Part shown: positions 24,620 through 34,985 of the stretch, piece after piece
Layout of the letters: the number at the start of each line of letters is the position of its first letter
Numbering within the stretch: the stretch's first letter is position 1
Source: Hetaerina americana
Taxonomy: Eukaryota; Arthropoda; Insecta; Odonata; Calopterygidae
DNA: 64,000 bases
Assembly (NCBI GenBank): GCA_022747635.1
Contig: JAKTNV010000003.1
Span: forward strand, 10,022,548 to 10,086,547
Direction of reading: 5' to 3'
Notes under the pieces: model-generated
Told to the model about the DNA's origin: nothing
The model's database searches: none
Seen by the model: only the letters and a program-made list of their open reading frames with translations
Translations under genes and position numbers: made by a program

Positions 24620-25900
24620 TTGAGCTGTGTCGCGTTTTAAGCGATCATTTTACACTATATACCGCATAATTTCCTTTCACATGAGGACTTTCTTTTATTA
24701 GATAAGGATGAATTTCCTCTTTCATGAAAAAAAAGACTATTAAAGTCGAGCTCAACCGTGCTTTTCTCTCCTTCTTTTGTCTTCTTCTTTTGGATGATGT
24801 ATTCAAAGATTTCCCGTTAAAAATAAATGGTATGCCATAAAATCGTAATATATAACAAAACAGTACCGTATTTTAAATTGAATAAAAGATTTTATAATAT
24901 TCTAAATTAATTTTAATTTCTATTCTAATACAAACACGTTGGCGTAAATGCAAGGAAACAGCCTTCGCAATAACGTTAATAGCAAAGGCAAATGTTTTAA
25001 TACTATGATTTCCATTCGATTAAATTTCATTGGGTTCATCTCTCTCGAAAAAATAGTTATTCCATTGTGTAATTTACTGGACGACCAGTGTTAAAGCTGT
25101 GGACTTCAATGGTATCTGAAGCGTGAATATCGCGTTTCAATGAGAGCGTGTTATGACAACTGTGAGTCACGGTTCAACACGAAAACTCCGACATTGGTTT
25201 TTCCATTATTTTCCTTGCAAGGCGGAATTTGCTTTGAAATTTAGATTCACTTGTAAATGTGAGGATTTTGTTTTGGCCATCATTTTCAAATTTAATTTTA
25301 CATTTCAATGAAAAATTGTTTCGATCTGGAAACCACCGTTAAATACCCCGTATGTTTCCAGTGCAATATCCTAAAGAGTTCCAAATATATCTACAGCTTT
25401 CATAAGTAGTAGCCTGACTAAAAATAAGTTTCGGGTTGTGCATCCAGATATTGGAAAATGTCTTAGCGAGTGTAAAACCTTACCAAGCACCCAAAAAAAT
25501 GTAAATCATCGTCGCTTTGAATGAAATTTCTCGGCTTACAACTTAATGTTACTATGACCTAGAAATAATATACCATTAAATTCTCCAGAAACAAATCAAT
25601 GACCGGGATTTAAACATGCAAATCAGATGCGGAAATTATTATGGACGCCTTTTCAAAGTAATATTTAATGCACATTCAGCGGATGACTCCGTTAAAAGTT
25701 ACTGTCACGGCATCTCCAGCAGTTTCTTGGAATTTTGTCAAACGTAAAACATCTTAGTGTCTAAAGTCGGCTTTAACCTCGTGGACTGTCGCGCATCGCG
25801 CACGGCTTCAATTGTCTGTGACATGTACGAATAAATATGTACGCATTTCGTCACAACATCTTTTTCCTTTAAAGCTCCCAAAATATTGGAGTGTAACAGG
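24620..25900. other. AT-rich non-coding DNA
   Basis: No gene or recognised repeat. Confidence 0.6.
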
Positions 25901-25901
25901 A

Positions 25902-25975
25902 CGCCTTGGTAACTTAACTGGCTAAAGCACTCGGCCAGGCATCGAGGGATCCGGTTTCAAATCCCTGTCAAGACG
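25902..25975 (+). ncRNA. tRNA-like sequence (tRNA pseudogene or SINE head)
   Basis: 74 bases foldable as a cloverleaf. CGCCTTG at 25902-25908 pairs with CAAGACG at 25969-25975 in six of seven positions. The A-box-like TAACTTAACTGG is at 25910-25921. The anticodon arm CTCGG/TCGAG encloses a 7-base loop CCAGGCA, whose middle bases would read AGG. The B-box-like GGTTTCAAATCC follows at 25953-25964. Against a working tRNA gene: base 33 is C rather than T, the T stem pairs poorly, the B box departs from GGTTCGAATCC, and there is no T run just downstream. A tRNA-derived SINE remnant or tRNA pseudogene is the likeliest reading. I do not assign it an amino acid. Confidence 0.5.
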
Positions 25976-25984
25976 CATAATTTC

Positions 25985-26685
25985 TAAACTCCGAAATTGT
26001 GGCATTGTAATGCTTTTTCAAACAAAATGATTGGTTTTTTATTTCATCGTGTAATTTTTACGGAGTACGTAAGAAATAATTTACAATTTCTTGCTACCGT
26101 TGCATTTATACACGAATAAATTTTATAAATATATTTATGTATTAAGCACTGATACCAAAACATCTCTATCCTAAGGTTTTGCGTTTGACATCAATCGTCA
26201 AACGCAACAAGTATTCATTTTGCAAAGTAAAAACTAGATTAATTTACGTCATATATAAGAAATAATCATTGACCGCCGTTCAGAAAACGTACTCAAGTAT
26301 ACGTTTTACAGACGCTTTATTAAATTGTAAGACTCCTGGATTCCTGTCACCCTTAATCTACACCAGACGCATCCAGTTCCACATCTTAGCATTGAAACTA
26401 AAAGGAGATGACAACATTGTTCAATGTCAGTGCATTATCATTCCTGCGTGACTCTGTTTTTCACGGATATCGTCCAATGAGGCATTTCCGCAGATATTCC
26501 CATCTCGCCAGCAGAAGACCCAGCTTCGGTGACTGCGCAGTCGTCACATGTTAGCGTGATCCAGCATTTATCACAAGTTCAGTTTGCGTGTCCCCTATCC
26601 ATTCCCGCATCCGGAGTCCCAGGAGGAAATTCTGGCTCTCGCGTCTTCCATCTCGGCGAGTCCTAGAATTGGTTCCGTACATTTC
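25985..26685. other. Non-coding DNA, nothing recognised
   Basis: AT-rich to about 26450, then mixed composition. No gene, repeat or RNA seen apart from the tRNA-like segment upstream. Confidence 0.55.
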
Positions 26686-26689
26686 GATT

Positions 26690-27260
26690 GACAGTCTCGT
26701 TTACTATCGCCTTCCCCCACTCACCCCCTCCCTCCTCTGCCGGCCTTGTTCAGTGCAATGATCCTTAATAAAGCCGCGGGAACCTCCGGGTGGAGAGGAA
26801 GCGGGTTTGAGAGAGTCTCGAGCGGGGGACGATCGCGCTTCCGTCAGGGGGGAGGAGGAGGGGTGCGAAAAAGTGGAGCGTGGAAATTGAAAGTGTTTGC
26901 TGACCTTTAAGGATCCAGGGGGAGTCGGGAGTAGGTTCAGGATTGGTTAATGATGGCTTTCATCGTACCTCGATGCGGGGGGGGACGTGAGGGGGGGGGG
27001 GAGTTGCGCGGCGCGAAATGAGGAAGAGGGGGCAGGAGGATGGCGGTGTTGTGGTCGAGAGTCGGAGAGGGGTGAAGGCCGGCGGAGGATTCGTTTGTAT
27101 TGTCTCAGAGGAGAAGACATTTAGGGATTTCCGGAGACAAATTCTCTGAAGACCAAGGCGAGTGTGTGTGTGGTTGTGTGTGAGTGGGAGAGCGAAACGA
27201 AAGGTTTTCGTGACTGAGAAGGGGACAAAGGAAACTCGGCAGGAGCAAGCTAATGGAACG
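26690..27260 (+). repeat. G-rich, CpG-containing island with long G runs
   Basis: The + strand is G/A-rich, with runs of eight G at 26977-26984 and eleven G at 26991-27001. (GT)n lies near 27158-27180. Frames on the minus strand are Pro/Ser-rich and compositional. Confidence 0.6.
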
Positions 27261-27264
27261 GAAA

Positions 27265-27870
27265 ATTGAAAGCGAGGGGAACTTTCGATGTGCTCACTCT
27301 GATCACACGAAGATATTTTCAAAATGCCCTTTCAGTTTTGAAGCCGATTTAGGATCTCACAAGGCCTCTAGGCGCTCATTTCCATGCGTCTTTGTAAATT
27401 TCCCCCTTCGGGGTTTGGAGGTTCAATTTCCGGAACATCTCTCCGGATGATGCCGGAGAAAGTTCAGAGAACTTCATGTAGAGATTCAGAAGTGGATCGT
27501 GATCTGAATTAGCCCCAGTGAGACGCGCTTAATCACTTTGTTTTATTTTATTCAAGCCTGCATATTAGTATATAAGCGTGGAAGAGAATGTTGGAAATAA
27601 AGCGAGACATACATGGGATCAAAATAAATGAGTTAAAATACGGCAAGGTCGCTTCTTTTGAAGTCTCTTTGGATTTATTAGGTATCGAAACAGCAACAGT
27701 TGAACCTGAGTATAATGCAAAGTTGAATATGTTAAGAAATTAAATTTACATGATGTACTAGTTTGGCATTTTCAGTGTTGCCGAACTCATAGTAATAAGT
27801 GCATGATGGCTTTGGATATTTAGGGTAGTTTGTAAAAAATATGCTGTTGGTCCTTGGACTTCAATGAACT
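27265..27870. other. Non-coding DNA, nothing recognised
   Basis: Mixed then AT-rich sequence. The 65-codon frame at 27253-27450 has no recognisable content. Confidence 0.5.
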
Positions 27871-27879
27871 TGTATAGTG

Positions 27880-28480
27880 CGGAATGGTTGGGTGTCTAGA
27901 GATCGAGAATAGGAGTGGAAGAGGCAGAGGGAAGTGGGGAGGAATTGGGTTTCGAAGAAGGAAATAAGAGGGTGAAGTAAGGAAGGATGAAGAGTGTGTT
28001 GGGGAGGATAGGATGGGGAGACTGGCGGATGAAGGTGACACTATGAGTAACGACGTCGTAAATTTGAGCATTGTAATGTAATTTGATCGAAGGGCGGTAG
28101 AGGGAGCGTGGAGGGGAGGGTGGGAAAATGGAGGGATGGAGATGGGAGTGACGGGGAAAGAGAAAGGGTCCGCGTTCAAATAAATAACCGAGCGTAAGAG
28201 CTTAAATGTGGCGCGCGCGGTTGAGAGAGATAGAGAAAGAAAGGGTTGCAAAGAGATATGAAAGAGGGCGAGAGCGGACTTGGGATAGCGCGAGGAGTTT
28301 GAGGGGCTTCGGTGAGAAGAGGAAGGAAGAAGCCGGGGAATATGGAGGGTAAATAAAATGGTAAGCGGGAGTCTGAAGACTTCGCGTTGGAAGAAAAAAG
28401 GAAGGGGAGATGAATGAAATTTCTTTGAGTTCTGTAACCGAGTGGTGAGAAGCGTAGATTTTTTTCTGGTTCTTGGTCAA
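27880..28480 (+). repeat. Purine-rich (G/A) low-complexity block
   Basis: About 600 bases dominated by G and A on the + strand in GGAAG, GAGGG and AGAGAG runs, with one GCGCGCGC run near 28211. A 143-codon minus-strand frame is Ser/Pro/Leu-rich and compositional. Confidence 0.65.
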
Positions 28481-28779
28481 AAGCTCATCAGTTCCATTCG
28501 AAAACCTCGCTGTTTCATTGTTTAGTCATCTTTAACTCACGTAGACATATAATCCTGATTTAGCTTTGGTGTGTTTAAAGATTCAAGTATGGTCTATAAT
28601 TAATCATATTGTGTGAGTCTTCTTGGAAAACGTTTTATGGTTTCTCGTTCTATTATTATTTAGTTCTTTCTGAGTTAATGATGGCAAAGTGCAGTAATGA
28701 ATTCTAAGGTTTTGTTGATTGGCGATGATAGATCTCGCTCGCTATTAACTCCAACGCCTTTTGAAATATATGCACATAT

Positions 28780-28875
28780 CGTGGTAGGGGAGCCAATCCC
28801 TTTGCTGCTCTGCCTCCGGTTTCCCTGGAAGATCTGATACCCGAGAAATCGCCCGTATTGGTTTCACTCAAGGGG
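28780..28875 (-). mobile_element. Diverged fragment of SINE family 1
   Basis: Read on the minus strand it keeps the order of blocks seen in the better copies: a CTCGGGTATCAGATCTTCC segment (compare TTCGGGTACCAGATCTTCC at 20.94 kb), then GGGAAACC, a cagggaaagg-like block, and GGCTCCCCTACC. The tRNA head and the 3' end are missing. Divergence is clearly greater than among the three main copies, so it is an older insertion. Confidence 0.65.
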
Positions 28876-28879
28876 GAAA

Positions 28880-30530
28880 ATATCAAAAATGGATTATTCA
28901 AAGAATATTATCTGATAAAGGATTAATTCTATATTTGAGGAAAAGAATATCTGTCTTTAAATGTCAACGTAAACTATATACTACTCTGTACTTTGGATTC
29001 GTATGCATAATTTACGTGGTGATGTGTTCAATCTTTCATAATAAATTCCAAACTCCGATGAGAATCCGGGGACAAATGTCTACTTCTCCAACTACGTCGA
29101 TTTTTCTTATCTCTATTACTCTTGTTATTTATGATAACGTATCTCGTTAAATGTTTCACCTACGGACATGTGTGCTATCTTGTCTTGCGATAGTGGTTGT
29201 TGTACAAGGAATCACAAGTAAAAAAAGGAAACTTCAATTAAGTGGCCATTATCTCTCTTACGTTTCCATTCATGGCTAAAATTAGATTAAGTGTAAACAT
29301 TCTTGAACATTTCAATTGTTTTATTGATTGCCTACCATAAAAATGATGAATTGTGATTTAGACTATGACCTGTGCATCACCACAATCGTTATTGCATTTT
29401 AAACATCATTGGTACGTTTATGAAATTTTTACATGCTTCAAGTCCATGATTTGAGAGGCATTGATGATAGATGAAGTGATATCGGTACAAAGTAAATGCC
29501 ATATTCTTCAGAGCCAGAAGTAGGTAATAAAAATAAAATACGCTAAAGCTTTTCATTGAAAGAGGAACGAGATAAAAATGGAGGAAGCCATAAAATTGCG
29601 GGAGACATTTTAAGACGTCATGGTAGGGCTTTGTTTTTAGGAGTGCCTTTCAAACTGGGAATGTAAAAGATGTACGCCGGAGTAAAGAGGGATTTAAATA
29701 AGAATTGTGGGAATTTGGAATGCCTAATGACTTCGGAGTAACGAGGGAAATGCAATAGAAGTGAAGTGGAGGTACCAAGAGGCAATAAAAATGAACGTTG
29801 AACATAATGGAGAAAGGAGTAAATTGAAAAATGGTTTGAAAACACCATTATTCTCAAAGACGAGAATGCAAAAAACTCATCATTATTTCAAAATTTCGTC
29901 ATTGCCTTTCATGCAGATATCTTACACATATTTATTAGTCCTATTCATCTGGCTTTATATTTGATGCCATGTAGAAAATGTGCTTAATGATATTGTTTTG
30001 ACATCAAAAGCAAAAAGTATGTTGGCAAAAAAGTTTGGTTTGACCTTCTTTATATTTGAATTAAGGTAAGGGATTGAACGAAAGTTTTGATTTCTTAATA
30101 TTCCTCCCATTCCAATAGGAGAGAACTTTGAGGGAATTAGATCAATTTGTTTTTAATAGTATATGTAGAGTTTAGAGTTTGCTAAATTTTTAAAGTTTTC
30201 TCATGAAAAAATAGGTTTAAAACCATACGATGGAAATCATTCTTTATGGAAAAATGAAACAAATTTATTCCGATTTAGTTTTTTCCCTAAATGTTTTTAA
30301 ATTGAATTAATAAGAGAGAATATAAACGTACGGTTTATGCCATTTTTCACTGTTTGGAGATTGAATTTTTAGTAAATTATCAGTGAACGATAAATTATTC
30401 AGCGACCACAACCTTTGGCATTCTCAGGTAGTTTCGTTAACATTGAAATTCAGCATTGACTGCTTCACAGTTAGTGTGAAGTTTTGTCATTAAGCTATGG
30501 CGTCGAAAGAAGGAAAGTCTAGGAGCATAA
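28880..30530. other. AT-rich non-coding DNA
   Basis: No gene, RNA or recognised repeat. Confidence 0.6.
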
Positions 30531-30539
30531 ATTACTGGC

Positions 30540-31240
30540 TTTTTGGATATTATATTGAGAGATATAAAGAACTTTATGAGGATAGGTGAAAGCACAATTT
30601 ATCAAGTATTGTCTCGGTAGGAAATGAGATAAATCTCTTTCAGGAAGTTTAATAAGGTAGAAACAGTGGTTGGGAGAGACATTGAAGTCTAGTGGGATTT
30701 TAAATGCTGTGGTAGTACAGATAGCACTAGCTAGGAGTGGATAAGAAGAGGACAGATAAGAACTTTTGGACACTTTGAAGGTAAATAGGATGTCTGGAGA
30801 GTGGGGAATGAAACAATATTGCTCATGTAAAATTGTGCTGGAAGGAAGGAAGTAGGTTAGGTAGGTAAAATCCGAATGATTATGTATGACTTCCGAGATG
30901 AACTTTTGAGGAAGGTCGACTGGAAAGTCGAAAATTTAAGGGATAAAGATAGAAAGAGTTGGACAAATTATGAAAAAAGATGACACCATTATAAATTACA
31001 TAAAACACTACAATTATAAATGGTATAGAATCATACATAGGATCGGTAATGAGACAATCCCCAGGTAAATTTTGTAGTACCCAAGTGGAAGACGAGGAAA
31101 GATAGACTGAGGAAGCCTTGAAATTGAAGAAATAAAGGAAGAGATAATGAGAGAGAGAGGATTGCATGACGGACTTCGAAATGATTACGGAGCATAGAAA
31201 TGGGGTAGCGGAAGATATCATACAGCTTCGTTAACCGTCA
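30540..31240 (+). pseudogene. Possible decayed non-LTR retrotransposon 3' region
   Basis: Weak call. Several short stretches in different + frames resemble the C-terminal tails of insect non-LTR retrotransposons. One is RRGQIRTFGHFEG (about 30745-30783), reminiscent of the conserved tail motif with a W/F-GH core. Another is a GRRGKID start followed by an EEIKEEIMRERGL-like stretch (about 31090-31165), reminiscent of the GRPR-K-W tail. Frames change repeatedly and stops are frequent. Purine-rich AT DNA can imitate such Lys/Glu/Arg-rich strings, so this could be chance. The tail at 58.2-58.75 kb is much clearer. Confidence 0.25.
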
Positions 31241-31324
31241 TTAGGCAATAATAATATTTTGCTCTGGCTAAATGGCATATGAAATGTAAGATTCCACACA
31301 GTTTTCCAGTTCACATGGGAATTG

Positions 31325-31505
31325 GCATTTTGTGGTGGCTTGATAGGTAGTAGACGAGATCGGAGGGATTAGGTTCGATTTCAGATGAAGCTTCTGAGGA
31401 CAGCTTCTTTACAAAAGCTGGTTAATCATTCGGGTACCATACGTCTCACTGAAACCCCAGCTAACAAAGGAAAGGACCTGACCCTCCTAAAACCCAGAAT
31501 GTGCT
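31325..31505 (+). mobile_element. Old, diverged copy of SINE family 1
   Basis: A head-like segment CGGAGGGATTAGGTTCGATT ends in a B-box-like sequence at about 31371-31381. After a divergent stretch come ATTCGGGTACCATACGTC, GAAACCCCAGC, AAAGGAAAGGACCTG and CCCTCCTAAAACCC, in the order of the family-1 body (FCGGGTACCAG, GAAACCATAACC, CAGGGAAAGGAACT, CCCCCCTACCC in the other copies, F being any base). It has accumulated many substitutions and small indels. It lies about 400 bases upstream of a young copy in the same orientation. Confidence 0.65.
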
Positions 31506-31812
31506 AATTTGCCCCTACGGCTAAGCCCTTGCGGGAAGTTAACATTTATCGATCGCTTCCTGTGATAATCTTTATATTTACTGATGCGGTAACTTCATTG
31601 CGCCATATTCCGATACAATATTGAAACCCAAGGATAAAACTTTGATTTGGGAACACATTTGCTTCACTCGGTTTCCTAATTACATTGCACGTACAACCTG
31701 CTAATACTCGAATATCTTCTTTAAGCCCCTTTTTAGGTTGTTTTAAAACGATAATGAGAATATCTGTAAAAGAAATGTTTTACATGTTTTTCTTCCACGC
31801 AAGAAATTCTTT

Positions 31813-31815
<3 letters not shown>

Positions 31816-31907
<92 letters not shown>
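31816..31907. repeat. (TA)n microsatellite, ~45 units
   Basis: Pure TA repeat of about 90 bases directly abutting the 5' end of the SINE at 31908. Ile-Tyr translations across it on both strands are artefacts. Confidence 0.95.
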
Positions 31908-31909
<2 letters not shown>

Positions 31910-32163
31910 TGGTTCTGGGGTCGAGCGTTGGGCTACTGACCGGAGGGCCCGGGTTTGATTCCTGGACGAGCTCGGTTCCTCTGGGCACACACAGCTTCAC
32001 CCAAGCTATGTGATTTTTTGGGATCCAGATCTTCCTGGGAAACCATAACCGGCACAGGGAAAGGAACTCTGATGTGCGAATTTCACCCGCCGTCGGGCTT
32101 AGTACTGGGTGAACTCTAACATCGCCTACCAAACCGACCTTCAGGTTGATTATTGTGTTTATG

Positions 32164-32165
<2 letters not shown>
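31908..32165 (+). mobile_element. tRNA-derived SINE family 1, near full-length copy
   Basis: Begins GGTGGTTCTGGGGTCGAGCG, the tRNA-derived head with a degenerate A box, and has the B-box-like GGGTTTGATTCCTGG at 31951-31965. The shared 20-mer AAACCATAACCGGCACAGGG is at 32040-32059. The C-rich block seen in the other copies after GGAACT is partly deleted. GTACTGGGTGAACTCTA follows, and the copy ends GTGTTTATGGTACA where (TA)n begins. (TA)n tracts lie on both sides, so the target-site duplication cannot be separated from the simple repeat. Confidence 0.85.
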
Positions 32166-32212
<47 letters not shown>

Positions 32213-32223
32213 TATATATATAT
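32166..32223. repeat. (TA)n microsatellite at SINE 3' end
   Basis: About 55 bases of TA repeats with one GATA interruption, immediately after the SINE body. Confidence 0.95.
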
Positions 32224-33865
32224 CCGCAAGGGCGTATGGCGGGGTGTGTTAGGTCACCACCCGTAACAAGGAACAATACTACATGCAAAATCAACACACA
32301 TTCAAAACTCCATCCACAACGGCGCACACACTCATGCAATAATCGCTTCATCCAACACTCATGCAGACACATATACAATAAACCAATAAACAATTTCACC
32401 CAAGGATGCAGTATGAAATCCATCCAACAAGGTGCAAGGCAGAATATGAAAAGTTAGTAGGCGAACTTTCACTACCACATGAACATGCGGCATGAAACGC
32501 TCTCCTCCCCAAGGATAAAGATAGGGAATGTGACCAAAACGCTGCAGGTAGCGGGAGGGTCCCCCCGCGGAGAGGGACGAGATTTGGAAGAGAAATTAAA
32601 TACGGAAAAAGCAGATCACGCAATACTGTAACGAGCACTACATTATTTAATGGCATTCTAATGCGGTCATGTGGGAAGGGTTTTGACAACAAAACACGCG
32701 AGGTTAGTGAAAGTGGATGCAATTGAGTAGAACTAATGATTTCCTAGACGCGGAGGGTGGCAAGTGGAATTTTTGCTACTTCTAACCCTGCAGTTGCTGT
32801 CCCGTATTTTCCGTGGGAAGAAGAAGTCCTTGAGTCTGCTAGTTCTGGCATCTATTTCCCGAATTTTATGTACATGATCCAAGCGACCAATACATGTTGG
32901 AGTGCGAATAATTTGCGAGACCTAGTTACTGAAACATTCGGATCTGAATTTATTTAGTAATTTCAGCCTTACACTGAATCGTCTCTCTTCTAATGATTCC
33001 CACCCCAACTCCGTAAGCATTTCTTCCATCGAACCCTCTGTCCAACTCAGGTAATTTAATGATATTTTAGTCCTCTTTAAGTTATAAAGGAATATAGTAG
33101 CAATTTTGAATGCTAAGTATGTGCCTCCAACCGCACCTAGGGGTGTCGGGTGCAAATCCTGCCTCATGCGTCGATAGCACTCGGATGTTTCGGCTTCCGT
33201 CTAATTTGATGATCAACCAGGAGCATTTTCTCAAGATCCTTGTGGCACGCGCACCGCTAGAAGAGTCCGAGCGTTGGATAGAAGTATGATATTTTGACCT
33301 TTCTGTCAAAGTTCTTCCTTGGAGCTTCCGTACAAATTATTTAATTTAAGATTACGTATTATATTCGTGCAGGCACACATTGAGATCTGTTTATCCCTGC
33401 TGGGAACATTTAATATTTGAAAGCTTTCAGAGAGAGAATGTATGAGAATCCATCATTCATCTGTCTAACAAGAATTTTTTATCCCACGGGAAGAATTTCA
33501 GTTCGCTCTGGAACAACATACTCGTAACTTGGATTCCAAAACGTTGTTGGGTGGTCCTAGTGACCCTTAGACCACCAAATGCCATAATCAATTATAAACA
33601 AAGTGATATATTAATCTACGCCATGGTATAACTTTTTCAGCGTTATTCAAAATCATTATTTCAATACCTAATCAGTATTTGCATTTTAGTAGTTACATGT
33701 CTCAAATTATGACATTCAAAGTGTTGCGTAATAGTCTGACTTAATGTAAATGTTCGTTTATGAGTTTGTAACTAAGTAGCAACAAGACAGTTATATCATC
33801 CAAGGAAGGGTATTTCGTTTGTACGAGTAATTCCTAATAACCATCACGCAAGAAATTCTAGGAAA
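32224..33865. other. Non-coding DNA
   Basis: No gene recognised. The segment 32224-32460 is CA-rich with a distinctive GGGGTGTGTTAGGTCACCAC near 32240 and could be a repeat I do not know. The segment 33100-33300 includes a B-box-like GGGTGCAAATCC near 33148, which is weak. Confidence 0.5.
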
Positions 33866-33870
33866 CTTGT

Positions 33871-33971
33871 AAGCTAATTGTGATACTACTTTTTTATCGT
33901 ATGACTTTTGAACTGAATTTGAAGCTAATTGTGGTACTATTTTTTATCGGATGAACATTTAAACTTAATTT
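33871..33971 (+). repeat. 51-bp imperfect tandem duplication
   Basis: Unit one (33871-33921) and unit two (33922-33971) both start AAGCTAATTGTG, continue through a TACTA then T-rich then TTTATCG segment, and end with a CT[GT]AATTTG-like stretch. About ten differences and one missing T separate them, so it is an old local duplication. Confidence 0.85.
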
Positions 33972-34889
33972 GTTATGTATGCGACAGTTTTAGTGCTCTT
34001 GATGGGTTAAACAGATTTTGAATTTTATTGGTATTAATTACGAATTAGTATCTTTTCTTCAAGGCTCTTTTACCTTTTTACACTTCTTACCCAAATAATA
34101 TTATAGTTTTTGATAATTGCATCGTTTAAAACCATGACAAGAGTCTTTTAACGAAAATGTGTAGATATATTTCTGAATATTATAAAGTTTATGTATAAAC
34201 TCTTTTGAAGGAAAAATGAAATGGTTTCCCTGCCTACTTTACGAGGTAATTCACTCTAGAGGCACACGTGTTCGTATACTCTGAGGGTACAGTATTGCCA
34301 TATTATTCATGGCTATTTTTTTCGGGACTTCCCTAATTGCGGAAAATATTTCTGTGATTTTGTTTCAACTGTGGTAATTACTATCCCGGTTATACGTAGT
34401 TTAATTGACTGTTGTCATCGAACTATTCTTCTCTACACATATTATACTCGTATTAATGGTCCAGTACCCGACCATAGAGCAATTTGTTACCATGATAACT
34501 CCGACAGTTAGATATTTTATGAGACAATACTCTGAACTTAATCCGATTTTGAAATAACTTTTCTCGATCGACCGAAATTATTATGGCTAGGGTTTTATAA
34601 ATAAGGTTCGAATTCTAGATCTATTTCTACATACATTTAAAAAAAGTGCATATTTCGATCAATATTATGCATTTTCCTAGTCTAGAGAATATTTTCATCC
34701 CTTAAAAAAACTGGGATTGACATGATATTTTATTAAGACAGCTCTTCAAAATGAAAAAAAACTTAATTTCAATTATAGGAAACATCAGCCAAAAAAGGAA
34801 AGACGTTCCATTTCATCCATATTTCCAAAAAATTGATAGACAAATTTTCTTGCCATCAAGAGCAGGAGGGATATACCTTTTTCTTCTTG

Positions 34890-34985
34890 GATATTAGTTG
34901 TTATTATTATTATTGGTATTCGACCAGTTAAGGTTGGTTTTGGATGGACACAGCCTATACATATAGTGGTACAAGTTATACGGTA
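34890..34985 (+). repeat. Possible end of a dispersed repeat
   Basis: A TTATTATTATTATT trinucleotide run is followed by GGTATTCGACCAGTTAAGG and a TACAAGTTATACGG segment. Trinucleotide runs are common 3' ends of some insect LINEs and SINEs, and the following sequence has the look of a dispersed repeat. There is no second copy in the window to prove it. Confidence 0.25.

Noticed and set aside
33140..33160. B-box-like GGGTGCAAATCC
   Set aside because: Two changes from consensus, and no A box or cloverleaf could be built around it.
34600..34620. B-box-like GGTTCGAATTC
   Set aside because: No partner A box, no stem pairing and no SINE body nearby.
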